Assembly: GCA_900540175.1 (NCBI GenBank)
Contig: UQFG01000002.1
Span: forward strand, 62,001 to 126,000
DNA: 64,000 nucleotides
Origin: an uncultured Mollicutes bacterium
GTDB taxonomy: Bacteria; Bacillota_I; Bacilli_A; Acholeplasmatales; Anaeroplasmataceae
Direction: 5' to 3'
A model generated the notes under the pieces. It made no database searches. It was not told where the DNA came from and worked only from the letters and a program-made list of their open reading frames with translations. Positions 27,101-34,448 of the stretch are shown piece after piece. Numbering within the stretch: position 1 is the first letter of the stretch; each line of letters begins with the position of its first letter. The position numbers and the translations under genes were made by a program.

Positions 27101-27923
27101 ATACGGCGGTAATTTGACTAAAGAAGTCCATATTTGCATTATGCCGACGGTGATTCTTAAAAACGATCAACTGATCGTCACACCGGCTACTTCATCCTCA
27201 TCTTCCAATAGCGGTATCATGACGTATAAGACGGCTTTGACGACAAAAGATACCCTTCAGTTGAAGATCGATACTAAAACAATGGAATTGTTGGTAAACG
27301 ATCAAAAACTGTATATGACACTAGATGACGGTACACAAGGACCGGCTTACAAAGTTGAACTTCCGACATTCTCGTTCAATAAAAATTTGGATGTTTTGGT
27401 TAACGGAATTAAAACCGATGTTTCTGTTGAAAAATTCGGTATTTCTCAAATCATAACGGGAAATACCATTGCCGATACGTCGCTGATTACGGTTGTACCG
27501 TACGACGCATCGTATTATATCATCGATAAAACGGCAACCTCGCTCAATCCAAGCGAAGGCGCCAACAGCAATGTGGCCTTATCCAATTTATTGATTTGTC
27601 CGGATATTACCACGACCGAAAGCGGTTATTATATTATCGGCGGTTATTATACGGAATTTAAAGCCACATCCGATACCCCCGAACCAAAAATAGACGATCA
27701 GTACAATTTGATATTGGGCAACATCGTTACCGACTACAAAATATCGGCTTCGACCGTATCCAATATTACCGGCGGAATGGTTAAAGAGTTATCTGTTTCC
27801 GGAAAAGTATTCTTGATTATGCTGTGTTTGTTATCAATTCCGCTGATGCGGTTCTTCCAAATGATTGTCCCGTGGATAAAGAATCAAGTGGCTTTTGTGA
27901 AGAAATTACTTTCCAAATTTTAA
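24108..27923 (+). CDS. P-type cation ATPase (CtpE/Exp7-like) with giant outside loop
   Basis: A 1271-residue P-type ATPase. Residues 1-115 are a highly charged Lys/Glu extension. The core has the actuator motif LLTGES, helix M4 MIPSGL, phosphorylation motif DKTGT at Asp407, and the hinge GDGVNDILALKEADCSIA. This core matches the mycobacterial CtpE/streptococcal Exp7 type, thought to move calcium or similar cations outward. After five C-terminal helices (M5-M9, to about residue 850) comes a Ser/Thr/Tyr-rich stretch of roughly 370 residues and then a last helix near residues 1228-1250. The stretch should therefore lie outside the cell. Relatives I know are about 780-800 residues. AGGAGG precedes the start; it lies 13 bases after mrnC. 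Confidence 0.88.
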   Translation: MANFDDKSIFTKKQNENASLKNKEEKEDEALSVLTEELKDETVLEEKTELPVEEEKVKIIAEETVESDKDRKIREKREKKETRLQEKERQKMIMVHRKALKKNPENIKRYDTDPQSGLPDDIVEKRVFDNLVNSSKKGSTKSIKKIIFSNIFTFFNIVTITIAVWLMTVQAWTDLVFLVIVTANVIIGIYQEIKAKKAIDRLSLISAPSARVIRGGIEKEINVEEVVLDDLLVLHSGNQICADSVVVDGTVEVNESLLTGESNAIIKNPGDLLFSGSFVVSGKCRARVDKVGKENYIEKLADQAKKYQKPKSDLLKSLNLIIIVMAVLIIPIGITLFCLQHLINGIDYITAVRKTAGAMVGMIPSGLWLLTSVALFVGIIRLSQKNVLVQELYCIEMLARVNVLCLDKTGTITDGTMSVKNVIDYNSLYGLTTKNIVSAMLNALNESNLTSKALEDKFGLNKRIKHLATIPFSSQRKLNAVTFDKMGTFALGAPEFVLKKYYATIQKDVDRYAAQGYRVLCLAHFNGMIENNHLPESTPEVISLILIEDNIRPDAIQTIDYFKKSGVSVRVISGDNPITVSKISQRAGIENADQYISLDGLSDSEVERAALKYTVFGRVSPSQKRLLVTTLKNAGHTVAMTGDGVNDILALKEADCSIAIASGSEAARNVSHLVLLDSNFGSMPKVVAEGRRVINNVTSVAALFLTKTIFSLLLAIQAMLSGGAYPISTNQLIMIDFFAIGLPSFFLALEPNNKEVEGRFLSNVIKGALPGALTILIIAMMVFLLSDGLNLDSISLSTIIVLAATHTCLMVLFKVCKPFNTLRRSLCIGCYTAALLISFLLPQFLELRPLVSFSEYYSSSLKQTIMKYCPEIQISDDYYYVFDGKVTQYQRVPSESRLNVSSTYDESSSKFYYMVNQTNLYEEVVIPELSYLTSNSIVLGGDPVYIYNKATSDQEYLKYEENYVSYFSVDQNGYLYYKDNAVYKTLKETDEYYGFYNKYGGNLTKEVHICIMPTVILKNDQLIVTPATSSSSSNSGIMTYKTALTTKDTLQLKIDTKTMELLVNDQKLYMTLDDGTQGPAYKVELPTFSFNKNLDVLVNGIKTDVSVEKFGISQIITGNTIADTSLITVVPYDASYYIIDKTATSLNPSEGANSNVALSNLLICPDITTTESGYYIIGGYYTEFKATSDTPEPKIDDQYNLILGNIVTDYKISASTVSNITGGMVKELSVSGKVFLIMLCLLSIPLMRFFQMIVPWIKNQVAFVKKLLSKF

Positions 27924-27974
27924 TACTTATATTTTTTCAAAAATTTACAACACTAACAATGGGTGATGTAAAGA

Positions 27975-28127
27975 ATGAAAAACAAACAACAAATCCAACC
28001 GATCGACGATCCGTTTCTGGCAATGAATCAATGTATTCAAATCGAGTTGTTTCCGGATGAGGAATATGCCGATGAATTTTATATTCTTGCTCCGATCGAT
28101 ATTAATGATTTGTATAATCAAAATTAA
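27975..28127 (+). CDS. Small acidic 50-residue protein
   Basis: ATG 27975 with GGGTGAT upstream opens a 50-codon frame ending just before a strong terminator. The peptide begins MKNKQQIQPIDDPFLAMNQC and is acidic toward the end, without a membrane segment. Location between the ATPase gene and its terminator suggests that it is the last gene of that transcript. I do not recognise it. Its codon use resembles the neighbouring genes. Confidence 0.5.
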   Translation: MKNKQQIQPIDDPFLAMNQCIQIELFPDEEYADEFYILAPIDINDLYNQN

Positions 28128-28130
28128 AGA

Positions 28131-28167
28131 AAAAAGACAAAATCAATAAGCGGTTTTGTCTTTTTTT
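28131..28167 (+). terminator. Terminator between convergent genes
   Basis: AAAAAGACAAAA (28131-28142) pairs with TTTTGTCTTTTT (28154-28165), followed by T residues. The A-run on the other side lets it also serve the minus-strand DUF3795 gene. Confidence 0.75.
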
Positions 28168-28183
28168 ATGCCGTATAACTCTT

Positions 28184-28525
28184 TTACTTTTTTAAAGGGT
28201 CCATCTTTTTGGCTTTTTCCTGAGCCGGATTGATCAATTTTTCGTAAACATCTTTTCCGTTTTTCCAATTGATTAAATTGTTGAGCCGAATCCCTGAATC
28301 GCCGTGTTCCGGATCGCTAAAAAAGTCTTTTAATTTTTGACAAGGAAGATTTGAACATTCTCCACAATGGTTTAATCCTTTTTCAATGCAGCATTTGGCT
28401 TTGTCGCATTCGCCCCAAAACAGGACACCTTGGTTGGCTTTGCATCCGTTGCAGCCGATTTTGTCTTTCCATTCGCATACTTTGCAATACGTACCGCAAA
28501 AAGCAATCATCGATTTGTCTAACAA
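28184..28525 (-). CDS. DUF3795 cysteine-rich protein
   Basis: A small protein of about 113 residues with the DUF3795 pattern: IAFCGTYCKVCEW, then CNGCKANQG, CDKAKCC, CGECSNLPC. The ten or so cysteines suggest a zinc or iron-sulfur site, but no function is established for the family. The start is unusual: AAAGGAG lies directly against the first ATG (28534), leaving no spacer, but nine bases before an in-frame TTG at 28525, which I prefer. The next ATG at 28510 would be too far from that site. Confidence 0.7.
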   Translation of the reverse strand: MLDKSMIAFCGTYCKVCEWKDKIGCNGCKANQGVLFWGECDKAKCCIEKGLNHCGECSNLPCQKLKDFFSDPEHGDSGIRLNNLINWKNGKDVYEKLINPAQEKAKKMDPLKK

Positions 28526-28625
28526 GATCAACATCTCCTTTCTTAAAAATTCTTTGTTTAAAACGTGCTTGTTACCGTTAATATAACATAAAACAACAGG
28601 AAAAACAATTTCAAAGAATCAATAC

Positions 28626-28675
28626 TTGTGTTTTCAAATAATTTATGTTATATTATAGTTAGTTATAACTAACTA
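28626..28675 (+). promoter_or_regulatory. Promoter with a perfect 20-bp palindromic operator
   Basis: TTGTGT (28626-28631), a TGT extension and TATATT (28649-28654) form a 17-bp-spaced extended promoter. Immediately after it, TAGTTAGTTA/TAACTAACTA (28656-28675) is a perfect 20-bp palindrome covering the transcription start. A dimeric repressor bound there would block initiation. No regulator gene is adjacent. Confidence 0.65.
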
Positions 28676-28691
28676 GCAAAGGAGGTAGAAA

Positions 28692-28829
28692 ATGTTCTTA
28701 AAAGAAGCAATCGGATTTTGGATGTTGGTTGGAATGGTCGGGCTTTGTTTTTTTTGTTTTTTTATCCGCGATTATCTTTTAGGTAAAACAAAACGAAAAA
28801 AAGAGAAATTAAAAACCGAAAACAAATAA
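28692..28829 (+). CDS. Small 45-residue single-pass membrane protein
   Basis: GGAGG is followed by ATG 28692 and 45 codons. The peptide has one hydrophobic segment, about residues 8-25, and then a Lys-rich tail (GKTKRKKEKLKTENK), predicting a single helix with the tail in the cytoplasm. It is controlled by the palindromic promoter just upstream. A small regulated membrane peptide could be a stress-response or transporter-modulating protein, but no family is recognised. Confidence 0.6.
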   Translation: MFLKEAIGFWMLVGMVGLCFFCFFIRDYLLGKTKRKKEKLKTENK

Positions 28830-28888
28830 AAAGGAAAAAAATGTCTATCTTTTTAATAAAAATGTTGATTTCATTTTTGATTATATCA

Positions 28889-28917
28889 TTGTTTTTTAAA
28901 TGGTTTCGTATTATAAT
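28889..28917 (+). promoter_or_regulatory. Promoter of fba
   Basis: TTGTTT (28889-28894) and TATAAT (28912-28917) are 17 bases apart, 39 bases before the fba start codon. Confidence 0.75.
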
Positions 28918-28956
28918 AAGAGTTAGAAGTATTACTTTTAGGAGGATCTATTTAAT

Positions 28957-29826
28957 ATGCCATTAGTAAATGTCAAAGACATGATGGAAAAGGCCAGAAA
29001 CGGTCATTATGCAGTAGGTGCATTCAATATCAATAATTTAGAATGGACAAAAGCAATTCTTCAAACAGCAGAAGAATTAAAGGCTCCGGTTATTTTAGGT
29101 GTATCCGAAGGAGCCAACAAGTATATGACGGGATATAAAGTGGTTGCCGATATGGTCAAAGCGATGATCGAAACGTTGAAGATCAGCGTTCCTGTTGCGC
29201 TTCATTTGGATCACGGTTCTTATGAAGGGGCTCAAAAAGCCTTGGCAGCGGGTTATTCGTCGGTTATGTTTGACGGTTCCCACTATTCCATTGAAGAAAA
29301 TGTCGAAAAAACCAAAGAAATCGTTGCACTGGCTAAAAAACTGGATGCAACTGTTGAAGCAGAAGTCGGTTCCATCGGCGGTGAAGAAGACGGTGTTACC
29401 GGACGTGGGGAAGTAGCCGATCCGCTTCAATGCAAAATGATTGCCGATCTGGGAATCGATATGTTGGCAGCCGGTATCGGTAATATTCATGGTCAGTATC
29501 CGGCAAATTGGCAAGGACTTGACTTTGAAACACTTGCGAAGATTAAAGAACAATGCGGAAATATGCCGCTTGTATTGCATGGCGGTACGGGTATTCCCGA
29601 AGATATGATCAAAAAAGCCATTTCGCTTGGTGTTTGCAAAATCAATGTCAATACGGAATGTCAGTTGGCTTTTGCCGCAGCAACAAGAGAATATATTGAA
29701 GCCGGTAAGGATCGCGAGAAAAAAGGTTTTGACCCACGGAAATTATTGGCTCCTGGTACGGAAGCAATCAAAGAAACCGTTCGTGAAAAAATGGAAATGT
29801 TCGGTTGCATCGGAAAAGCATTTTAA
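28957..29826 (+). CDS. fba: Class II fructose-bisphosphate aldolase
   Basis: Zinc-dependent aldolase that interconverts fructose 1,6-bisphosphate with dihydroxyacetone phosphate and glyceraldehyde 3-phosphate. The 289-residue protein has AVGAFNINNLEW near the start, the zinc histidine in LHLDHG, the EAEVGSIGGEEDG segment, a second zinc site in GNIHGQYP and HGGTGIPE. This is the short Bacillota FbaA form; the related tagatose-bisphosphate aldolase is hard to exclude by eye, but the neighbour-independent promoter suggests the housekeeping enzyme. GGAGG precedes the ATG. Confidence 0.92.
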   Translation: MPLVNVKDMMEKARNGHYAVGAFNINNLEWTKAILQTAEELKAPVILGVSEGANKYMTGYKVVADMVKAMIETLKISVPVALHLDHGSYEGAQKALAAGYSSVMFDGSHYSIEENVEKTKEIVALAKKLDATVEAEVGSIGGEEDGVTGRGEVADPLQCKMIADLGIDMLAAGIGNIHGQYPANWQGLDFETLAKIKEQCGNMPLVLHGGTGIPEDMIKKAISLGVCKINVNTECQLAFAAATREYIEAGKDREKKGFDPRKLLAPGTEAIKETVREKMEMFGCIGKAF

Positions 29827-29834
29827 TGATTGAA

Positions 29835-29865
29835 AAAGGACGATGTATCCCATCGTTCTTTGTTT
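29835..29865 (+). terminator. Weak terminator-like hairpin between fba and the RpiB-like gene
   Basis: AAAGGACGATG (29835-29845) pairs with CATCGTTCTTT (29851-29861), with one G-U pair and a five-base loop. The T-run is poor, so it may only reduce transcription of the next gene. Confidence 0.55.
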
Positions 29866-29882
29866 ATGTAGGAGGTAAAAAA

Positions 29883-30521
29883 ATGAAAATAGCATTAATC
29901 AATGAAAATTCACAAGCAGCAAAAAACGAACTAATTTACCAAACACTGGAAAAAGTAGCATCCAAATACGGTCATACCGTTGATAATTACGGTATGTTCG
30001 GCAGTGATGATCAATCCTTGACTTACGTTCAAAACGGACTGTTGGCCGGAATTTTAATTAATTCGGGTGCGGCCGATTTTGTGGTTACCGGTTGCGGTAC
30101 GGGAAGCGGCGCCATGCTTGCATGCAATTCGTTCCCAAGAGTATTGTGCGGTTTGATTGTCGATCCATCGGATGCTTATATGTTCGGTCAAATCAACGAC
30201 GGCAATTGCGCAGCGTTTCCTTTTGCCAAAGGTTTCGGCTGGGGTGCTGAGTTGAACTTGGAATATTGTTTTGAAAAACTGTTTAATGGTCCGCGTGGAT
30301 TGGGTTATCCAAGAGAAAGAGCCATTCCCGAACAAACCAATAAAAAGATCTTAGACAGCGTGAAAGAAATCACGCATACACCGATGATCGAGATTTTAAA
30401 AAGAATTGATCGAACCTTCTTATTCGATACCATTAATCGCGACTCTTTCAAAAAATATTTTTTTGAAAACGCAAAAGATCCGGAAATAATCGCTTTTTGT
30501 AAAGAAGTCTTAGGTCTTTAA
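29883..30521 (+). CDS. RpiB/LacA/LacB-family sugar-phosphate isomerase
   Basis: A 212-residue protein with the RpiB/LacAB fold: MKIALINENSQAAKNELI at the start and VVTGCGTGSGAMLACN around residue 70, which holds the catalytic cysteine and the phosphate-binding glycines. It is longer than ordinary RpiB (about 150) through a C-terminal helical part. Such enzymes swap aldose and ketose phosphates; the substrate could be a pentose or hexose phosphate. AGGAGG lies before ATG 29883; an earlier in-frame ATG falls within fba and is rejected. It follows fba on the same strand, with a hairpin between them. Confidence 0.8.
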   Translation: MKIALINENSQAAKNELIYQTLEKVASKYGHTVDNYGMFGSDDQSLTYVQNGLLAGILINSGAADFVVTGCGTGSGAMLACNSFPRVLCGLIVDPSDAYMFGQINDGNCAAFPFAKGFGWGAELNLEYCFEKLFNGPRGLGYPRERAIPEQTNKKILDSVKEITHTPMIEILKRIDRTFLFDTINRDSFKKYFFENAKDPEIIAFCKEVLGL

Positions 30522-30543
30522 TCTTTTTATAGTTTAATTGGAA

Positions 30544-30574
30544 ACGGTATAGCCGATGCTATATCGTTTTTTTT
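30544..30574 (+). terminator. Terminator after the RpiB-like gene
   Basis: ACGGTATAGC (30544-30553) pairs with GCTATATCGT (30558-30567) with one G-U, loop CGAT, followed by eight T residues. Confidence 0.8.
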
Positions 30575-30585
30575 ATATAAAAATA

Positions 30586-30611
30586 AAAAAACAATGGAAT
30601 CCATTGTTTTT
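30586..30611 (-). terminator. Terminator downstream of the lysS-glycosyltransferase operon
   Basis: A near-perfect palindrome with arms AACAATGG/CCATTGTT and flanking A- and T-runs. On the minus strand it ends the cluster whose last gene stops at 30687. Confidence 0.6.
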
Positions 30612-30686
30612 AAAAAAGAGTAGGGTTAACATAGAAAATTAAAAAGGTAAGGAAGTTTAACTCCTTTTTCTAACTATTGAGAAATT

Positions 30687-31721
30687 CTATTCTGTGATTT
30701 TCTTTTGTTCTTGAAGAACTTTTTTGTAAATGGCTTTTAGCTGAGCTCCTATTTTGGCACTATCTCGTTCTAAGACAACTTGATAGCCGTTTTCAATCAG
30801 CGAAATTTGATCTTCGTTTAAAATTTTATTGATTTCCGCCACAAATTCTTGGTTATTACGACCCATATGGCAATGAACATCTTTTTTCAACCAACCTTCA
30901 TAAACCCCGATATCCCGTACTAAAAGCGGTAATTTGGAAGCCAGTGCCTCTAAGGTGACAATCCCTTCGGTTTCCTCGTAACTTGGAAAAAAGAAGGCTT
31001 TCGCTTTGGCAAAGGCAATCTTTTTATAGCCCATATGAATATATCCCGGTAAGATGACATTATCCGGCTTATTGCGGATGGATTTCATGACCAAAGAAGA
31101 AGTAATGGCTTTATAGCGATGACCGAACCAAATAAATTTAATATGCGGGAATTGTCTGGCTACTTCGATAAAATCGACGATTCCTTTTCTGACAAAATAA
31201 AACCCCATTCCGATAATAAACGGATCGTCTTTACGGATTCCTATAAAATCATAAAACTGTTGTTCTTCTTGGTCTGTATAGGAAGTCGTTTCTTTTAAGT
31301 ATTTTTCCAAATCGATTCCATTGCTGACCGCATAAATCGGTGCCTGAATGCCGTAATTTTCAATTAAACGTTTGGAATAGAGCGTAGGTGTAATGATCGT
31401 AGTAGCGTGACGATACATCCGAAGAAGGTTGTGATTGAACCAACCGGCAATTTGATTGGAAAAACGGAATGAATTTAAAAAATCTTCTTTGGTTGAATGC
31501 GCATGGGTGATGACCGGAATCTTTTTTTTCTGTAATGTCCGCATAAAACGATAACTGCGGTAAAACAACGTGTTGATGTGACAAAGGTCATAGGAATCGC
31601 GGGGATCAAACGTTACTTCGATCCCGTTTTTTTCAAGAGCGGTTTTTTGAAGATTCAAGGCATGACCGATGCCGCTTTTTTTCATTTGTTTTTGATTTTG
31701 AGAATAAAGAAGGACTTTCAT
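30687..31721 (-). CDS. Family 4 glycosyltransferase
   Basis: A 344-residue retaining GT-B transferase. The N-terminal half carries the acceptor side (HINTLFYRSYRFMRTL, then THAHSTKED), and the C-terminal Rossmann half the nucleotide-sugar site, with SNGIDLEKYL, FIIGMGFYFVRKG and the EETEGIVTLEALASKLPLL motif typical of GT4. Close relatives in Bacillota make glycolipids such as glucosyl-diacylglycerol, or wall polysaccharides; which applies here is not visible. It overlaps the acetyltransferase gene by four bases and is last in the operon led by lysS. Confidence 0.82.
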   Translation of the reverse strand: MKVLLYSQNQKQMKKSGIGHALNLQKTALEKNGIEVTFDPRDSYDLCHINTLFYRSYRFMRTLQKKKIPVITHAHSTKEDFLNSFRFSNQIAGWFNHNLLRMYRHATTIITPTLYSKRLIENYGIQAPIYAVSNGIDLEKYLKETTSYTDQEEQQFYDFIGIRKDDPFIIGMGFYFVRKGIVDFIEVARQFPHIKFIWFGHRYKAITSSLVMKSIRNKPDNVILPGYIHMGYKKIAFAKAKAFFFPSYEETEGIVTLEALASKLPLLVRDIGVYEGWLKKDVHCHMGRNNQEFVAEINKILNEDQISLIENGYQVVLERDSAKIGAQLKAIYKKVLQEQKKITE

Positions 31722-32233
31722 TCTATCATCCTTTCATAGGCGTTTCTTTCCGGTTCCGTTTTTTCTTTTTTGATTCGGATTATCCCGCAATATTGAAATC
31801 CAAGTTTCTGTGCCAATGTATTCATCGGTTTATTTTTGGGATGCGTATCGATCCGTATAGATAAAACTTTTCCTTTGGCAGTGCGAATGGCTTCTTGGAT
31901 CAATGCTTTGGCGAGTCCTTGACCGTAAAAGGTGTGTTTTACAGCTAGTCGGTGGATGGTTCGGTAAGCAGAAGTAGACAACCAACATCCGTTGATTTCA
32001 TCGTAATTTTCATCTTCTTTGTCGTAAATCGCCATCATTGCCGCTACCGTATTGTCTTTTACGGCAACATAAAGCGCCTTGTTTTCAATATCGTTTACAA
32101 AGTCTGTTTTGCTTGGATAATCACTTGCTTTATCCCATTGGTGAAAATGCTTGGATTGAATCAATGTTCTGGCATCTTCGACGATTTGCATAATGGCAGG
32201 TAAATCACTGATTTCAGCGGGTCTGATTTCCAT
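31718..32233 (-). CDS. GNAT-family N-acetyltransferase
   Basis: A 171-residue acetyl-CoA-dependent acetyltransferase. It starts EIRPAEISDLPAIMQIVEDA and shows the acetyl-CoA loop HTFYGQGLAKALIQEAI (a Q/RxxGxG/A variant), then IRIDTHPKNKPMNTLAQKLGF near the end. The substrate is unknown. It overlaps both neighbours, by 20 bases with the gene before it and 4 with the glycosyltransferase, so it is a fixed part of this operon. Confidence 0.85.
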   Translation of the reverse strand: MEIRPAEISDLPAIMQIVEDARTLIQSKHFHQWDKASDYPSKTDFVNDIENKALYVAVKDNTVAAMMAIYDKEDENYDEINGCWLSTSAYRTIHRLAVKHTFYGQGLAKALIQEAIRTAKGKVLSIRIDTHPKNKPMNTLAQKLGFQYCGIIRIKKEKTEPERNAYERMIE

Positions 32234-32825
32234 GATGTTCCTTTTGAAATTGAAAGACGGAATTGTAAATATCGATCTCGTCTTCTTTATAAAGTCCGTA
32301 TTCCAAGGCGACCTCGTAAAAGATCGATTCGATTGAGTGAAACGACTTGTCTTCTTTTTCGAATATCGTTGTGGTCAAATCGTCTAACATCGGAAAAAAA
32401 GCATCCGGAACATTTTCTTTTTTATCCAAATAGGAAGAAACTTTTTCTTCGAATTCGTTGAGTTTTTCAATATCCTGTTTGGAAGCCGAAGAGTTTCCCA
32501 GTTCGGATTGGAATTCATGAATATAAAGCAATAGATTGATGGTTTTGGCACATTGTTCCAATTGATCGTAATCTTGATTAAAGTTGTAATCATAAAGCGT
32601 TTTGATCGTGTAGAAAGCATCGTGAATATAATCAAAACCGGTTTCGAAAAATATTTTTTCCTCATTGGTCGCGCTTTTTCTTTTTAAATAGCGTTCATAA
32701 AGATAATCGACGACAACCAAAACCGAAGAAAAACGGGAAATGGTCGCGCTTTTTCGTTCAACCAAATGATGAATAAAATCGTAATTTTCGAATTTCCAAT
32801 TGGCGTAATCCGTATAAATATCCAT
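32214..32825 (-). CDS. Uncharacterised 203-residue helical protein
   Basis: I recognise no family. The protein is acidic, rich in Tyr, Phe and Glu, and almost wholly helical in appearance, without membrane segments or cofactor motifs. It starts one base after the lysS stop codon and overlaps the acetyltransferase gene at its end, so it is a real member of the lysS operon. Possible roles as a scaffold or regulator are guesswork. Confidence 0.65.
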   Translation of the reverse strand: MDIYTDYANWKFENYDFIHHLVERKSATISRFSSVLVVVDYLYERYLKRKSATNEEKIFFETGFDYIHDAFYTIKTLYDYNFNQDYDQLEQCAKTINLLLYIHEFQSELGNSSASKQDIEKLNEFEEKVSSYLDKKENVPDAFFPMLDDLTTTIFEKEDKSFHSIESIFYEVALEYGLYKEDEIDIYNSVFQFQKEHHGNQTR

Positions 32826-32826
32826 G

Positions 32827-34317
32827 TTAATCGCCTACTTTACGATTTTTATTGTGTGGGAAAAGAATGATATCGCGAATATTGGTTTTTCCTGTCAGCA
32901 ACATAATCAGTCGGTCGATACCGATACCGATTCCGCCGCACGGAGGCATTCCGTATTCCAGTGCTTCTACAAAATCCGTATCGATTTCGCAAGCCTCGTC
33001 GTTTCCTAAATTTCTTTCTTCCAATTGTTTTTGGAAACGTTGCATCTGATCCAGCGGATCATTGAGTTCACTGAAAGCATTGGCATACTCGGTAGCACCG
33101 ATGAAGGCTTCGAAACGATCGGTATAGCGCGGATCTTGGTCGTTCTTTTTCGCCAACGGTGAAATTTCGATAGGATGTCCATAGACCAAAGTCGGTTCGA
33201 TCAACGCATCTTCACAGTATTTTTCAAAGAAGGCATTGACAATATGACCGACACCGGTAAAATGATGCGGTACGTCGATTTGATGTTGGCGAGCCAGTTC
33301 GGTTGCTTGTTCGAATGTCATCGGTTGCCAGAAATCCACCCCGCATTGTTCTTTGATGGCATCGACCATATGAATCCGTTTAAAAGAAGAAAGATCATAA
33401 GTATGTCCGTCAAATTCCACAATAGAAGTACCCAATACCTCTTGGGTGACACTTCGGAAGAAATTTTCGATTAAATCCATCATCCCATTCATATCCGAAT
33501 AGGCCAAATAGGCTTCTACAGTCGTAAATTCCGGATTATGACGGGCATCGACTCCTTCGTTTCGAAACAAACGACCGATTTCATATACGGCTTCCATACC
33601 ACCTACAATCAATCTTTTGAGTGGTAATTCAGTGGCAATCCGTAAATAAAACGGCATGTCAAGCGCATTGTGATGCGTAATAAACGGTCTAGCGGCCGCA
33701 CCGCCCAAAATGGGTTGTAAAACAGGTGTTTCCACTTCGACAAAACCCAATTGATCAAAGAAATGCTGAACGGCACGAATGATTTTCGGGCGCATAAAAG
33801 CGATTTTTTTCGATTCTTCGTTGACAATCAAATCGACATAGCGTCTTCTTCTGGTTTCTTCGATATCCTGTAAACCGTGAAATTTTTCCGGTAATGGCCT
33901 TATGGCTTTGGAAAGATGAGTATAGACTTGACATTTGACTGTCAATTGATTGGTATTGGTACGCATGACAATCCCTTCGATTCCGACGATATCGCCGATA
34001 TCCGATTTGATGAAAATGTCGTAATTGTCTTCTCCCATGATTTCTTTGGAAAGGTAACATTGAATGGTACCGTATTTATCTTGAATGTTAATAAAGCCGA
34101 TTTTTCCCTGTCGTCTTTTGGCCATCAGTCGACCGGCAATCCGAACGGAAAAATGCTGTTGTTCCAATTGTTCTTTCGTATAAGGTTCGTACGTAGTCAA
34201 AATGGATGCTGAATTTGCAGTCCGATCGTAACGTTGTCCAAAGGGTTTAACGCCTTTTTCTTCCAAATACTGGATTTTTTCAATTCGAATGCGTTCTTGT
34301 TCAGGTCTTTTTTGCAT
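32827..34317 (-). CDS. lysS: Lysyl-tRNA synthetase, class II
   Basis: Charges tRNA-Lys. The 496-residue protein has the N-terminal OB-fold anticodon domain (FSVRIAGRLMAKRRQGK), class II motif 2 in FRNEGVDARHNPEFTTVEAY and motif 3 in GGIGIGIDRLIMLL. ATG 34317 has TAGGAGG upstream; an earlier in-frame ATG lies before the promoter. It heads an operon with an unknown gene, an acetyltransferase and a glycosyltransferase. In B. subtilis lysS also lies downstream of ftsH, so the wider order is conserved. Confidence 0.97.
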   Translation of the reverse strand: MQKRPEQERIRIEKIQYLEEKGVKPFGQRYDRTANSASILTTYEPYTKEQLEQQHFSVRIAGRLMAKRRQGKIGFINIQDKYGTIQCYLSKEIMGEDNYDIFIKSDIGDIVGIEGIVMRTNTNQLTVKCQVYTHLSKAIRPLPEKFHGLQDIEETRRRRYVDLIVNEESKKIAFMRPKIIRAVQHFFDQLGFVEVETPVLQPILGGAAARPFITHHNALDMPFYLRIATELPLKRLIVGGMEAVYEIGRLFRNEGVDARHNPEFTTVEAYLAYSDMNGMMDLIENFFRSVTQEVLGTSIVEFDGHTYDLSSFKRIHMVDAIKEQCGVDFWQPMTFEQATELARQHQIDVPHHFTGVGHIVNAFFEKYCEDALIEPTLVYGHPIEISPLAKKNDQDPRYTDRFEAFIGATEYANAFSELNDPLDQMQRFQKQLEERNLGNDEACEIDTDFVEALEYGMPPCGGIGIGIDRLIMLLTGKTNIRDIILFPHNKNRKVGD

Positions 34318-34347
34318 AAACAATCCTCCTAAAATATTAACTGTTTT

Positions 34348-34376
34348 ATTATAGCATATTCCGGTCGAAAAAACAA
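34348..34376 (-). promoter_or_regulatory. Promoter of the lysS operon
   Basis: On the minus strand TTGTTT (34376-34371) and TATAAT (34353-34348) are 17 bases apart, 30 bases upstream of the lysS start. Confidence 0.75.
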
Positions 34377-34421
34377 CCAATGTCCTTATAGACGAAATAA
34401 AACACCGCTTTTTGAAACAAT

Positions 34422-34448
34422 AAAAAAAGCGATACGAATGGATCGCTT
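34422..34448 (-). terminator. Terminator after yabQ
   Basis: On the minus strand AAGCGAT and ATCGCTT pair around an eight-base loop and are followed by TTTTT. It overlaps the yabQ stop codon and separates the sporulation pair from lysS. Confidence 0.75.

Noticed and set aside
28841-28956. Riboswitch or structured leader before fba
   Set aside because: Sequence is AT-rich with no stable paired arms; a plain promoter is enough.
28841-28966. 41-codon hydrophobic frame between the small membrane peptide and fba
   Set aside because: It overlaps the fba promoter and start and has only a weak AAGGA upstream; AT-rich DNA gives such frames by chance.
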